Source: Loripinus fragilis
Lineage: Eukaryota > Mollusca > Bivalvia > Lucinida > Lucinidae
Length of the DNA stretch: 64,000 nt
Direction: 5' to 3'
Assembly: GCA_964019695.1 (NCBI GenBank)
Contig: OZ026518.1
Coordinates: 76,935,912 to 76,999,911, forward strand
The notes below the pieces were generated by a model that saw only the letters and a program-made list of their open reading frames with translations, searched no databases and was not told where the DNA came from. How positions within the stretch are numbered: the stretch's first letter is position 1; the number at the start of each line of letters is the position of its first letter. A program made the position numbers and the translations under genes. Positions 11,520 through 24,060 of the stretch are shown in pieces.

Positions 11520-12050
11520 CACAACGATTTCAGACAAATGGCAATAATAGCCAATGAGCGTGCTCTTTCTTATTTGCAAAGCATCGCCTTCTTGTGATGC
11601 ATCATATAGCCTGTGAAGTTTAATTACATAATTCTAAACGGTACAGGAGATAAAGTGCGACAAGGGAAATTATTTAAAATATGAGTCAGCAAGAGTGACC
11701 TTTCTTGATTGCAAGGCATGGTCTCCTTATAATACTCCATCCTGTGAAGTGCTATGACATAATTTCAAATGGTACACAAGATATTGTCCTGACAAAGAAT
11801 TCAGACCAAGGGAGGTCATTCAAAAACTGAATCTGCAAAAGTGAATTTTCTTGTTTGCTACACAACGTCTTCTTATAATGCCTCCATCTATGAAGTCCCA
11901 TGACACAACTCTAAATGGTACACGATATATGGTACTCAGACCAAGGGATTTTTTTTTCTTGAAAAAAAAAACGAGTCGGTGAAAGTAACCCATAACGTCT
12001 TCTTATAATGCATCCGCCTGAGAAGGTCCATGACATAGAATCTATTTCTA
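11520..12050 (+). repeat. Tandem repeat, unit ~130-145 bp
   Basis: The words 'cttcttataatgc(a/c)tcc', 'tgaag..catgacata' and 'taaatggtacacgatat' recur with spacing of about 130-146 bases (starts near 11597, 11731, 11877, 12007). Copies are strongly diverged. Confidence 0.6.
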
Positions 12051-12055
12051 AACAG

Positions 12056-12420
12056 TACATACCAGGTGAGTGTCTTTTGACATCAAGTTTACCAGATAAG
12101 GCTTTGAGAACGCTTGTCGAATCGCGAGGCCTGCAGAGCGATTCGACATGCATTCTCGAAGCCGAGCCTGGTAAACTTGATATCAAAAGACGCGAACCTG
12201 GTATTCAATTTAAATAATGTATCAGTTTACCCATTGGTTCACTCTTCAAACTAGCGACAAGTATTAACGTAATTATCGTTTTCGTGTTGATTCAGCGTCA
12301 TCGGCAACGTGGTTCAAAAGTGCAACGTCATCATGACCTGATAAAGGCACATGTATGACGTGAATGCCGTGAGATAGCCAATGTTAATCCGGTTAGCATG
12401 CAACAATGCAGTTAATATGA
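12056..12420 (+). mobile_element. Fold-back element H8, copy 1
   Basis: A long palindrome runs from ACCAGGTGAGTGTCTTTTGA to TCAAAAGACGCGAACCTGGT, with GGCTTTGAGAACGC and a matching inner arm. Beyond it lies a conserved flank, CAACGTCATCATGACCTGAT. The same hairpin and flank occur in inverted order at 35390-35715 within a sirtuin intron. Confidence 0.7.
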
Positions 12421-13004
12421 GACGTAACTGATAAAAGAGATATACGGCCTGGACACATATTTGTTTCGCAGATTTTCTAAAGGGTACACGATATAGTCTC
12501 CTTCTGACGCATCACTAATGACCTAATATCTGAACCTGCTAATAGCTCGCATTGAACACGCTGTGCTAAGGTGAGCTAAAAAGTAGGTAGGGGACATTTA
12601 TTTGGTCAGATTTTCAAAAAGCCAGTTTTGTATGACAAGAGTTATGGAATCGACAAATAGTTAAATAGCACAAATAATGAAAATACAATACCATCAACAT
12701 TAACTATTCAACTTAAAATACGAGCATAGTGTAAACTTTTTATTGAATATGTAAAACTCTTATAATTACCAAAGTAAATAAGCATAGTAAAGAATAGAGA
12801 CTTACTAGGCATTGTACAGCAAACCTATTTATAAATATTAAGTTAGGGTGGTATTTATCCCCCAGCATAAATATGTTAATAACCCTTACCATACTATTAT
12901 TTTTATACATCACTCCTCCCCATTTTTTTTTTATAAAATTAGCCATTCACGACTTTTGTCGTCTGCCTTTTTCGTCTGCTTATGTCTTAGGTAGCCTATA
13001 TTGC

Positions 13005-13235
13005 AATCAATATATTCCCAGATCAGACTGCTTCCAAGACACAATATGGACCCAGATCAGACTGCTTCCATGAAGGGACTGCTCCCAAGAAACAATATGG
13101 ACCCAGATTTAACTGCTCCCAAGAAATAATATGGACCCAGATCAGACTGCTCCCAAAAGGGACTGCTCCCAAGAAATAATATGAACCCAGACCAGACTGC
13201 TCCCAAGAAGGAAGCAGTCTGATCAGGATTCATAT
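13005..13235 (+). repeat. Short tandem units of 'ggacccagatcagactgctcc'
   Basis: About five units containing CCCAGATCAGACTGCT or GACTGCTCCCAAGAAA occur in direct order, then an inverted unit GAAGCAGTCTGATCAGGATT closes the block as a hairpin. It appears to be a locally amplified fold-back core. Confidence 0.6.
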
Positions 13236-13864
13236 TGTTTGCTTCTGCGAAAAATCTAGTCTGAAGCGCACTTGAACATATGCAACAGGCGTAAAAAGCA
13301 GACAATATTTTCAAGATTAAGAATAATCGCGGGATAAGGGTAAACTCGTAAGATTTCAGTTGTAAGTATGTATTTACAAGTATACTTCCACAAAACGCTT
13401 TGAGGCGTGACTGTAACGGTAAATGCATTGAATGAATCGAGGGTCATTACTTAGAGGTCGTGGTAGAAGTATAGAGTGGAAACAGAGCGGATCCTGAGAG
13501 GTCAGCTGATATTGATCCACTTTGTTTTCGATAAACGTGGGTTTAGCATGGAAAAGGTTAACAGGATCACCCATGATCATTGGGCCTCGACGCGAAAAAC
13601 CCTGACTGTTGTAAGCGATCAACAAAGGCACAGACCAACCTGCGCATCATGCCAAGAAGTTTTGTCAATAATGATGCAACCAACTAATGAATACACTGCA
13701 AATGCAACCTACTTCATAACCCCATATATGTTTCATAGGTACCTGTGCATGTGAAAATCAGGCCCCAAGGTTATAGCTTTTTTTCATTCTCAACTAAACT
13801 ATGCATGGAATTTTGACTGCTCAAAAAAGATAAAATACCGAGAAGAAAAAAAATGCATTGTATT

Positions 13865-14252
13865 ATTTTGGTAAAGGGTGTTAGGAGGTACATTTCTGTG
13901 AAACTATTTTGAATTTCGACTAATGGGTCAGAAGATTTGTTAAAATAGTTTTTTGCTCTGGCAGCCATTTTGTTCAGCGGTGCAGAACCATTTGTTTTGT
14001 TTTTTTGGTAAAGAGCATAATAAGGAACACACATGTGAAATCATTTTAATGTAGACATGTGCAGTGGTTCAGGAGATGATATTTAAAGATATTTCTATTT
14101 TAGTCCTAGGAGCCATTGTTCAGCAGAGCATAACGATTTGTGCAATTTTGATAGAAGGCGTTACAAGGAGCATTTCTGTGAAATTATTTATAATTCGGGC
14201 CAGAGGTTCATGAGGTGCCGCTTAAAGATATTTCTGTTTTAAGCTCTGGTGG
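13865..14252 (+). repeat. Tandem repeat ~140 bp, left part
   Basis: Units carry CATTTCTGTGAAA, a 'caga/cggtggttca' segment, 'aaagatatttctattttag', GCTCTGG and a 'ccattttgttcagc' segment, ending in 'tttggtagagggcgttat'. Starts are near 13891, 14032 and 14171. The array is interrupted by the TIR element at 14257-15147 and resumes after it. Confidence 0.75.
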
Positions 14253-14256
14253 CCAA

Positions 14257-15147
14257 GAAGCTCTAACGATAAGACGTATATTTTCCCTAGTTGACATGAT
14301 TACAGAAGCTAATTTTTCAAATAGCCCTAATGATTTTAAAATTCATCTGTTTGGGTAGTATAATATGTATAGTTAGCATCAAAATACGTTTTACAGCGAT
14401 TCATCATTTATAAAGCCTTGAAAACTTGCGCTTTCTACTCCCACCCCTCATTTTATGTCTTTGTACTGGGTGTCGTTTAGACCAGAATTTTAGTTATCCA
14501 TTGTAGGTTTTCAAAAAGTAAAAGTACTAAATTATTAAGGATATAAATCCCCTTCGTTTCCAAAACTTTGCAGTATTCCTTCTGCGCATGCGTAAGAGAT
14601 ATACTTAAAATTGTGATGTTTGTCATTGAAAAGATGAAACTGGTGTCTTTCAGTTTGTTTTTAGATGCCCCCCCCCCCCTAGACCCAAGATGCCCTTAGG
14701 ACAACTGAACGTCATTATATAAATATACAAAATGTGTAAAGGGCGTCTTGGGTCTAGGGGGGAAGGGGTTGTATAAGCGAAAGAAGACATCAATCATCTG
14801 ACAAAAATAGACCACTTTGCAAGATGGTCGTTTTCATTGTACATCAACTGTATAAATATATATAATATACTCTATCGTGATAAATGTAGGACGATTGTTC
14901 GGTCTATTTCAAATAGCGAGCACAGTTGATGATCAAAATAAATTCTCATTAAAAACGAAGTAGATATATTACATGCATTTAGGATACCCCGTTTTAAATA
15001 TACGAACTAGCGGGCAAGGGTACATAGACGGCTCGTCTACATGTATTTGTTGAGTGAGCCTAATGTCTCCAGTCGTTATTTCAACAAAATAAAACGAACA
15101 TCTTATTTAGGGAAATAGCTCGCCTTATTGCTAGAAATTCTTTGTTC
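14257..15147. mobile_element. Non-autonomous TIR element, ~0.9 kb, copy 2
   Basis: This is the same element as 4418-5315: left end CTCTAACGATAAGACGTATA, right end CGCCTTATTGCTAGAAATTC. It has the same internal C-run hairpin ending GTCTTGGGTCTAGGGGGGAA. It sits in a ~140-bp tandem array, splitting a unit between 'ggtggcca' and 'tttgttcaatgg', so the empty site can be read from neighbouring units. Confidence 0.75.
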
Positions 15148-15590
15148 AATGGAGCGGAACTACTTTTGCAATTTCGGTAGAGGGCAATATGAGGAAAATT
15201 TCTGTGAATTTATTTCAAATTCGGACCAGTAATTCCGGAGATACTGTTTAAAGAGATTTCTATTATAGCTATAATGCCTATTTTGCTAAGCAGAGCAGAA
15301 CCCCTTGTGCAAATTTGGTAGAGGGCGCTATGATACACATTTCTGTGGAGTTATTTTGAATTTGGACCAGTGGTTAAGATGATGTCATTTTATGATCCAT
15401 GTGTTACTATATTAAGCTCTGGTGGCCAATTTCTGCTATTTTGGTAGAGGGCGTTATGAGGTACAATTCTGAATTTGGACGAGTGGGTCAAGAGAAAATG
15501 ACATTTGAAGATATTTCTATATTTAGCTCTGGCAGTTATTTTGTTAAGCAGAGTGGAACCATTTGTGCTATCATAGGTAAACACACATTT
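15148..15590 (+). repeat. Tandem repeat ~140 bp, right part
   Basis: This continues the array of 13865-14252 with starts near 15197, 15339 and 15463. Units keep 'ttggtagagggcg' and 'gaattcggaccagt'-like words. Confidence 0.7.
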
Positions 15591-15914
15591 TAGATAGGTA
15601 AAAAAACTTGATTGGTTTATATATGGCAATATGCTTACTTAGTCACAAAGACTATCGTTTGAATACATAGCCCAGTGGTTACTTCCTTATTAAAAAATGC
15701 CCTCCAATTTTTAGACTTAGGTTTGAATCCCCATTTTTCTCTATTATATTTTTTCCTGTTACATCTCTGCTACTTAAGATCCATTGTGGTACAGCTATTG
15801 GGAGACATTGCATTGGAGGCAGAAATGTAGAAATCACTTCAAGTGATAAAGACATAGATTCTGCCTCAAAGTGCACAGAATATTCTGATACAAACACAGC
15901 CCAAGAATGCTGAA

Positions 15915-16172
15915 AGGTTATAATATGGGCCTTGGTCTGAGAAAACCTGTCTTTGTGGGTTTGAGAACGAAAAAGGCACAGACCAGGCTGCACATCAGCG
16001 CAGACTGATCAGCACCTTTGTTATTGGCTTTTTGAATAGTATCATATCTAAACTAGCTACAAGCGAAATTCCAATTTTCTAGCTAGTCTCTGTCTTAGTA
16101 GCTGAGGAGACTGGTTTAAGTCTCACTTTGTCGAAAATCCCGACGACATGTTTTGTCGCGTCGAGGCCCATA
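15915..16172 (-). repeat. Fold-back family H4
   Basis: GAAAACCTGTCTTTGTGGGT, GCGCAGACTGATCAGCACCT, AGCTACAAGCGAAATT, 'tagctagtct' and TCGTCGAGGCCCA-type words occur in the order of H4. Related copies lie at 19930-20190, 45055-45570 (split), 57905-58125 and 62884-63140. Confidence 0.6.
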
Positions 16173-16284
16173 TAAGCCTGGTATCGAGGGAACATGCTTC
16201 GAGATTTTCAAAAAGGTCATATACAAACCATCCTAAACAACTAATGAAGCTGTATAGACATTAATGGGCAGTGACATGTGATTT

Positions 16285-16620
16285 CTATGTGGCATTTTGA
16301 CAAGTGTAGACTCAGACAAGCCTGTGTAGCCTCCTTTTAAGCATAGACTCTCCAAATGCTGTCCGGTCAGTAGCTTACTATTCATAGAATATTCAAGCGA
16401 CTAGCATAGGTTCTGATCAGACTATGTGTATGCACAGGCTGATCTGAGGCTTTGCTGGTCGCACATACCACATTGTTGGAAAGCTCATGTAGAATATTCA
16501 AGCCACTAGCATAGGCTCTGATCATACTGCGCCTATGGGCAGTATGATCCGAGGCATAGCTGGTCGGACATACCACATTGTTGGAAATCTCATGTCGCGG
16601 CTCATTTGATAATAACAACT
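16285..16620 (+). repeat. Fold-back family H3, two tandem units
   Basis: Two head-to-tail units of about 110 bases carry 'gaatattcaagcgactagcataggctctgatca', a palindromic centre and 'tggtcgcacataccacattgttggaa'. They match the copy at 1180-1420. Confidence 0.7.
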
Positions 16621-17084
16621 AGAAACACTAAATTATCAGGGCAGTGAAAAACAAAGGGGGTGATCAGTCAGCGTAGATGTGCAGCTGATCAGCGCCTTTT
16701 ATCGAATATCCAAACAGCAGGATTTCTCATGATGTGCACGACATATATTTTAAAATTCTTCTCCTAGAACTGTCAAACTGCCAAAAGGCTTTCTATGGAA
16801 AGTCAGCCTAAAAATCCTGAAATCGGGATTACTCCTGAAAACATTCACCCATGTTTACTGTCTATATTAAAACTGTCAAGATTGTAAGAGGTCCCTGAAG
16901 CTGAGCTGGGCTGACAGGTTCTCCTTACGTAGGTCATATAGTCATCTCTAAAACATTACAGGAACCTATTAAATTTTTGTAGATTTTATCAAAGTGTAAA
17001 CTTGTGCAAATTACAAATTTGTTCGAGATTAGCTGGACTTAACATATCAATGCGATCCTCAAAAATTAACATCAAAACTGATTT

Positions 17085-17500
17085 AGGGGGCGTGAGAATT
17101 GTTGCATTTTCCATCAATTCTCATAAACAGACTCAATAAAACCGAGTCTGCTGTTTTCTAATATTGTAGGTTCTCACTATTTCTGAAGGATCCGTTTTTC
17201 CAGATTATTTAGAGAGCGCAACAGCTGTCATTGTTTCTGAGTGGATTTGGTATAACTTCTCCCAGTGCATCAATCTCGTATAGTGTTGATATTTTTCATA
17301 TTCTGGTCCTTCGGGAATATTGGGCTCTGACGCAAAGCAGAATACCGTTTAAGCCGTTGCTAGGGGGGCGTGATAATTGTAGCATTTTCCATTAATTCTC
17401 ATGAACAGACTCAATAAAACCGAGACTGCTGTTTCCTAATATTTTAGATTCTCTCTAATTTTGGAGGATCCATTTTTACAAATTATTTACAGGGAAAATA
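17085..17500 (+). repeat. Direct repeat R2, two copies
   Basis: GACTCAATAAAACCGAG appears at about 17128 and 17406 within longer matching blocks (GCATTTTCCATCAATTCTCA; 'ctgctgttttctaatattgtag'). The copies are about 278 bases apart and face the same way. Confidence 0.7.
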
Positions 17501-18209
17501 GATGTCCGTCAACATTCAAAACCACTATGATGGTCAACCGTCCAGCAGTTCAGAAGATATGATGCACAAAAGCAAGTTTGGGCTTAAATTGATATCCAAC
17601 AGTGATATTGAAAATTTGCTCAAGATACAACTCCTCACCATACCCTAAAATTACAGCCATACAAAAAGATCCAAAATCCTCAAAGTGCTTATTGATATAT
17701 CACAAACATTCAGATGGACACCAACACCAAAAGAATCCTCACACAAACACCAATCCCCCCTGCCTTTTGTGCTGAGATGATATAATTAATTCAACGAAAA
17801 TCCATCTGTGCCATTAAAGTTTATTTTAGAAGACATTATTGCACATTTAAGGTGAGAGGAAAATATTTCGCAGATTCCTCATTATACAATTTATCAAAAT
17901 TTTAAAATTTAATGAAGCCAATCAAATTGCTCAAAGTAAGTTTATTGACAAGGAATCAGAATTATTATACATCATAAAGAGGGTTAATGTATTATTGAAT
18001 TAATAACAAGTTGAGGAAAAGGGATGAAATGCAAGTGAAGGCTTAGCCTAAAATTTTATCATTTTTTGCAACAAATTTTATAAATTCAATAATACAGGAG
18101 CACCATTGTTAGATTTTATTCAGCATGTGATACAATAACTACATAATACTTTGAAATCACATTTTTGGTCGACATTAAATAGTGTTACTAAATATATAAG
18201 ACACAAGTG

Positions 18210-18411
18210 TACAGTAAAACCTGTCTTAAGCGGTTACTTAAAATAGACAAAACAAAGATCTTAATGTAAAATGGTAGCTTAATCCAGGTCGAAAGTATGG
18301 CAGTAAGCTCCCCCTTGGAGCATTCTGCAATACTTTTGACCTGCATTAAGCGATAATTGGTCTTGAAACCCAATGTTTGGTCTTCTTTTTAAGTGGCCAC
18401 CTAAGATAGGT
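18210..18411. mobile_element. pogo/Tc1-type MITE, right end lost
   Basis: The left end TACAGTAAAACCTGTCTTAA matches TIRs of the copies at 30633, 39134 and 40479. The internal palindrome is CTCCCCCTTGGAGCATTC-like. The right TIR stops at 'aagataggt', where a SINE follows directly, so the SINE either inserted into or truncated it. Confidence 0.75.
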
Positions 18412-18605
18412 AGCGCAGTGGCTCAGTGGTAGAGTGCTTGACTTGAGACTGAGGGGCCGCAGGTTTGTGCCTCACAGGCGTCACTGCCTTGTGGTCCTTG
18501 AGCAAGACACATTTATCCTAGCTTAGTACTGGTTCAACCCTGGAAGACCCGTCCCTGTTTAACTGAAAGATTGTTGATGGGACGTCAAGAATCAAATCAA
18601 ACAAA
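18412..18605 (+). mobile_element. tRNA-derived SINE
   Basis: It has A-box-like GTGGCTCAGTGGTAGAG, a degraded B box, and the conserved body TTGAGCAAGACACATTTAT and TAGTACTGGTTCAACCC. The tail is 'gggacgtcaagaatcaaatcaa'. It abuts the MITE on its left. A clean target duplication is not visible. Confidence 0.8.
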
Positions 18606-19454
18606 ATAAGACTGTCAATTTTAGTACATGGCTTGTATCTCTCCCACACACAATGTCATGTGATAACTGTATTCAACCTAAAAAGTCCACTGCGTTAACA
18701 AATTTTCTCAAAATTACATACCCTTCTTCGAACAAAAATGGTGATCCAGATCAGAAGCCAGCTGCTAAGGACCCACACTTTTTCATCCATGCAAAGAATC
18801 CATATTAACAACTAGAACTAGACTCCGACAAATGATCCCTGCAGAAAAGGGGGATAGCCATTTTGATTAAAATTTGGAAGAAATGAGGTGATAAATAAGT
18901 TAGAGTGTCCACAAGTGCAAATATACAGGTGGCTGCAATTTTAGTGGCCATCTTGGTTATCATTCATTGGACTGAACCCATATTCAAACTTGGGTGAGAG
19001 TTTGACTAAAGTAATCCATACATGAAATTTAGAAGAAATCAGGTGATAAATGATTTTAGAGTATCCACAAGAGGACGGACAGACAGATGGACAGACCGGC
19101 AGACAAGCTGAAGACAATAGAACAAAACAACATTTGTTTGCAGGGCCCCAATGAAATTATGCCTCTGGCAGGACTGGAAATCAGAATTTCTTATAGTGTC
19201 AAGTGTATAAACAACCCATTATGTACAGAATACAGAATACAAATTTTATTTATAGTCGGAACTGACACATATAAATATTATGACATGTTACATAGTACAT
19301 CATACAGGATTATAAAAAGGATAAATTAGTCTTAAATTGCACAGAGAAGCATTACCATCATAAGACATACATATTATGGTAAAATTTAAAAGCGTTTAAC
19401 TTTTTGCATGCACATATTAGTAGCAAACATAATTGAAAAGAAAGGAAAATTATG

Positions 19455-19690
19455 TTTTTGTGGCCGTGTTCCTTGGCTGTACCAGTACTGGCCGGTTGGG
19501 TTTATGCTTTGTGTGGTTCTATGTCCAGGAACTCCTGAAGGCTCAACCGGCAGTGGTTCTGGTTTTAATACGTCTCAGAAGACGGGGCAATGGCTTAAAG
19601 TCTCATCCGACAGACTGGGAGAAGCCGGGAATCAAACCTGCGACCCCTGGTTTACAAGACATAGGTTTATCCCCTACACCACGGCGGCTT
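19455..19690 (-). mobile_element. Second tRNA-derived SINE family
   Basis: The minus strand reads AAGCCGCCGTGGTGTAGGGG, then GTCGCAGGTTTGATTCCCGG with CTT. The first and last bases (AAGCCG/CGGCTT) pair as a tRNA acceptor stem, and GGTTTGATTCC is a B box. The remaining ~150 bases are a non-tRNA body. It is unrelated to the SINE at 18412. Confidence 0.65.
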
Positions 19691-19929
19691 CTCAAGAAAG
19701 GAAAATTATCTTCAGCTATAGCCATAATTGAGTCTGTAAATTTATTAAATTTGATATAAATAGTCAATATTATTATTAAGAAACCACCATAAAATCAACA
19801 TAGAATAATCACAGCTTTTACAATAATATCACAATGTTTAGTTTGGATACTTAATTGACAAAGACTAAAAAAGAGCTATTAAACTGAAGATTTAGTAAAT
19901 TCAATAATTCACTGATAGTGCATTTACTA

Positions 19930-20190
19930 GAACATGTGGGCCTCAACGCTACAAAGCCTGTCTCTGTGGTTTCCAACAAAGCAAGACTAAGACGAACTTC
20001 CCCAGCTACAGAGGCAAACTAGAAAAATTGAAATTTTGCTTGTAGCAAGTTTAGATATGGTACTTTCCCAAAAAGCAAGTAACAAAGGTGCAGACCAGCA
20101 TGTGCATCTGCGCAGACTGATCAGCCCCTTTGTTGTTCGCAAACCCTGAAGACAAGTTTTCTCATGTCGAGGCCCAAGTGTGCTTATCAG
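19930..20190 (+). repeat. Fold-back family H4
   Basis: GGGCCTCAACGCTACAAAGC, AATTTTGCTTGTAGCAAG, CGCAGACTGATCAGCCCCTT and 'ctcatgtcgaggccca' mark an H4 copy with both ends present as GGGCCTC/GAGGCCC. Confidence 0.65.
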
Positions 20191-20646
20191 GTTGAATACC
20201 ATAAGCTAAAGTGTAACACAGCATGATCTTGGCTTCTGTTAGCTGAATGTGTTCTCTAGCCATTTCCTCATAAGACTCTTTTTTTGGTGTGCAAAAACAT
20301 TACAAAATATGTAAACCACTAGTGGCCTTATATCACTCTGAGATGTGACTTTACATATTAAGTAACAAAATTGCATGAGCTCAATACTGCACATCTTAAA
20401 GATCGCTATAGTAAAGTCAAAGATTCCAAAACCACAAGAGCTGGCCCATAGAGTTATGAAAAGCCAGCATAACTTTAAAATTCTGGAGAGAGAAAAAGAA
20501 TTATTTATATCGGTTTGAATCCCCATAGGATTAGATCAAATGCACACTCTAGCAAAAGAAACAATGAATATTCCACTTGAATTCACATTTTATCTTAAAT
20601 TTTAGTAGATAGTGTTGTTTTTAGCGAGAAATTATAGCAACCAAAC

Positions 20647-21161
20647 ATGCCAGGCAAAGCGCCAAAGATCAAAACCCCACATGGCCAAACAGAAAAACCT
20701 AACATTGATCATAGTTATAGTCAGAGAAACACAAGAGGCATAACATCTGTAGATTTACTGACTGCAGGTTCTGAATCAGAGGAATTGGACTCTTTTAAGT
20801 GTAATGATTGTAAGAAAAACAATTTAACCTTTACCGTAATAAATGCTCTGACATTAGCTCTAAAGCTCAAAATAAAAAAACTATGCATAGTAGCCAAAAA
20901 AGGATGGGACAATGTGGTTCTGCAAACATTGCAGAACTAGTGTCCCGGGTGTGAAAAAAATGACAAAATGGGTAACCAAAGTTGAATAGACACAATCACA
21001 TGTTTTGAAAATGCTTGATAATCTTGAAAAAAACAACTGAAGGGACAGATGAGAAAATTAAGGTTGCCATTCAGGAACAGAGAGAGATGGACGTTAGAAA
21101 ATTAAGCATAATGTGTTTCTGCTTAAGAAAGCCTACAGACAATAACCATGCAGATGACACA
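20647..21161 (+). pseudogene. LINE-A ORF1, N-terminal part with PHD-type zinc finger (broken)
   Basis: The frame from 20647 begins MPGKAPKIKTPHGQTEKPNI, followed by FKCNDCKK near residue 51. After a frame shift near 20910 it continues WFCKHCRTSVPGVKKM. The pattern CxxC ... WFCKHC is a PHD-like zinc finger, a known component of ORF1 in CR1/L2-group LINEs. Several stops follow before the frame reaches the K-D-V codons at 21165-21173, where a TIR-bounded insertion begins. ORF1 resumes at 24150. The copy cannot be functional. Confidence 0.7.
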
Positions 21162-21754
21162 TCAAAGGACGTGTAACGGTTTTGTATTACAAATGGCCCA
21201 CTTTTACAGTAAAAAATCGATTGTAAAGAAATCCCTCCAAAATATTACCAAATAATACCTTAGAGTCTCTAGTTTAATGTCCACAATTTATTTTCTTCAT
21301 TAAAATGTATTTTTATGATAAATTTTTGGGTTAAATGCATGCCCTATCAACCACACTTAACACTAAGTCTATGGTAAAACCAAACACCCTCGTGTACTTC
21401 GTGACTCAATTACATACATGTCCACATGCGGAACCGGATAAAACTATTTCTCATTGTATTGTGCATATAGTATTACACAATAAAATGGTAACTCTGAGTC
21501 GGTTCCGCATGCGGCAAATACCGTAAAAATACTTTTTCTGCAAATTTTATCCTGAAATGTACTATTCAATTCATACTTATCAAAGCACTGAGAGGACTAA
21601 AATCACTGGAGAGACGTAAGATTCCCGTCCAAAAATGGAATACAATGTACATATTAGCAACCTCGTATCAATTTTATTTCCTACAAACAGTCTTTGGATA
21701 TATTGCGTTTGAAAAGCAAATACAACAACATTTCAGTAATTGTGAGTCTTATTT

Positions 21755-21800
<46 letters not shown>

Positions 21801-21801
21801 C
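21755..21801 (+). repeat. (GA)n microsatellite
   Basis: Nearly pure GA dinucleotide run with one AAAG interruption, inside the TIR-bounded insertion. Confidence 0.9.
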
Positions 21802-22389
21802 CAGCGGAGAGAGAAGTTGCAAGGAGAGAGATTTTGATGTGCCCCCTTCTTTAACTGATACATAGATTTCTGGAAACAGTTCTTTGGTACAATCTGCTTT
21901 TTAAAAGACAGCTCATCGCCACTTTTGTTTTGGCATGGCCCATTGCTTTGAATTAAGATTGTCAAAAATGGCAAATTATGTGATCATTCTTTGGCGCATT
22001 AGGGAAAAATAATCAATTATTGATATTCTCAAATTACAGGGCAGACACTGTTTAATATGGCCATACTAGAGTAGTTAGGAATGGAAAGTATATAACATTA
22101 GATGGAGTTGTCCCCCACCCACTTAAAGGAGCTATGTGACGCTGGTGATCTTGGAATTAAGGTCAATACTACCGAATTCTAGTCATTGGTTAGGAAGATA
22201 GAGTACAGACAAGCCTTTTTTTTAAAAAAAAAAATATGTCCCTGGTGACCTTGTAAATAAGGTCGAGGTCACCAAAATCTTATAATTCGTTTTGGCTGTC
22301 CCAGATAAGTATCTGTACAAGTTTCGATCAAATTCATCTAGCGGTTTATAAGGTAGAGCAAAAGCTACTTCACAGCACAGATATCGGAA

Positions 22390-24060
22390 TCATTTGATAT
22401 GATTCCAAAACTTTGATAGAACTGTGTCAGTTTAATGGTAATATTATTTAAGTGAGGTTATTTGAACAAAAAGGAGCTGGTGTGATTTATACAAATGCAC
22501 ACTCTCAACATATATTGTAACTGACCCTCAAAGCTAACACCTATCTATATTTTTTGAAGTTCGTAACTTCTCATGTACATATATGATGTATATAGGTGGC
22601 ACAGATATTGTCGCAAATAAACCAATGTAATTCTTTGATTTAGATTTGTTCTTTTCAATTCATTGCTATTTATGCAAGAAAGCATGTATAAAAACAGCCA
22701 ATGGCCTGAATGCGAACGCCACAGGCATTTTATTCATAATGAGTGTAATGCGCTTTTCATGCTTACATGTGCACAATATCCGTGCTTAACTGTTTGTTTC
22801 CTCAATGAATATCGCTCTCGTAAAGTGTTTGCAAAAAATGCAGATTTTTTTTACAACAACCACTTATCTGCAGATGGTTAATAGTCACTGGTACCAACAA
22901 ACACATACATCTAATATTCAAGGATCGAAATACTCTATTTTAGATGTTCATTCACCTTTATCAAAACACAATGTAGGTTGTTCAAACGGTTCCGAAATCC
23001 CTGCTTTGACGGAAGTTGTCACCCTTGAAATAGATGTCTGCACCACAAATTCTTGAAACCTGACTCAGTGTTTTAATGCTCTACATCATTGCTCTAGGTT
23101 ACAGTGAACCATATTTCAGTCATGACGTTTCCTCGGTTGAACGTGTATTATGCAATAAAGATGAAGGGTCTTGCACAATGACACAAAACATTTGTTTCTT
23201 CGGGATTGTGAACTGCGACCCCTTAGTCACACGTAAGATAATAGGTAAGTAATATAGACCACAGCGCTATCACGACTGTTGGATATCTGAGCTGGGACAT
23301 GCGTAAAATATGGAGCAGATATGCTTTATGTACATGTAACCTATGACCGCCTGCTTTGACATGGCCTTAAAGTATTCATTTAATCTGCATGTTCATCCAC
23401 AAAGGAGCACAGTTTTGTGAATTAATCTTATAATCGAATCAGGCGTTTGGAAGATACGTCAAAGACACAAAACTGTGACATACAGACGGACTGACAGATG
23501 AACAGACAGATATACAGCACTCACATGTATCTATTTAATAATTGTGGCTGTGAGCAAAAAATGTTCAAAGCTTCCATTATCTTTTCTGTAGCTTTATAAC
23601 TTTCATACCAATCGAGCAAAAAAAAAGGTTGCGCATGTAATGCCGCATTTAACATGTTACATGCACGCTTGTGTACATGTCGTACTGATTATATTGATAT
23701 GAATAAACCGGAATGGGCTTATTTTAGTTATTGATTAACTGGAAAAGGCGATAAAACACTAAATGTTCAATATATATTACACCTAAAAAACAACATATCA
23801 TCAAGGTAATCGTAAACACAGTATTTAGTCAAGTTTTAGCATAATTTTTAATGAATGATGGTAGTGTTAGCTCAAATTACGACATAGACATGACGAGTAT
23901 AAACACATGCATGTTTGGTATTATGTTTGAGGTCCGTTTGCTTGTTGCATCTTTAAAAATATCCACATTCATGAGCAAACCTCTGTTTGTACACACTAGT
24001 GAGAAACTTTAATTCATGTGACTGCATATGCCGTCGTTATTTCAAAAACATGCTCATGTG
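22390..24060. other. Interior of the insertion, no recognised gene
   Basis: Only short frames occur; none shows DDE, hAT, zinc-finger or RT-like order. Composition is AT-rich like the surroundings. Confidence 0.45.

Noticed and set aside
22130..22380. Gene or regulatory block with ggtgacctt words
   Set aside because: It resembles short diffuse repeats; no structure or frame supports a feature.
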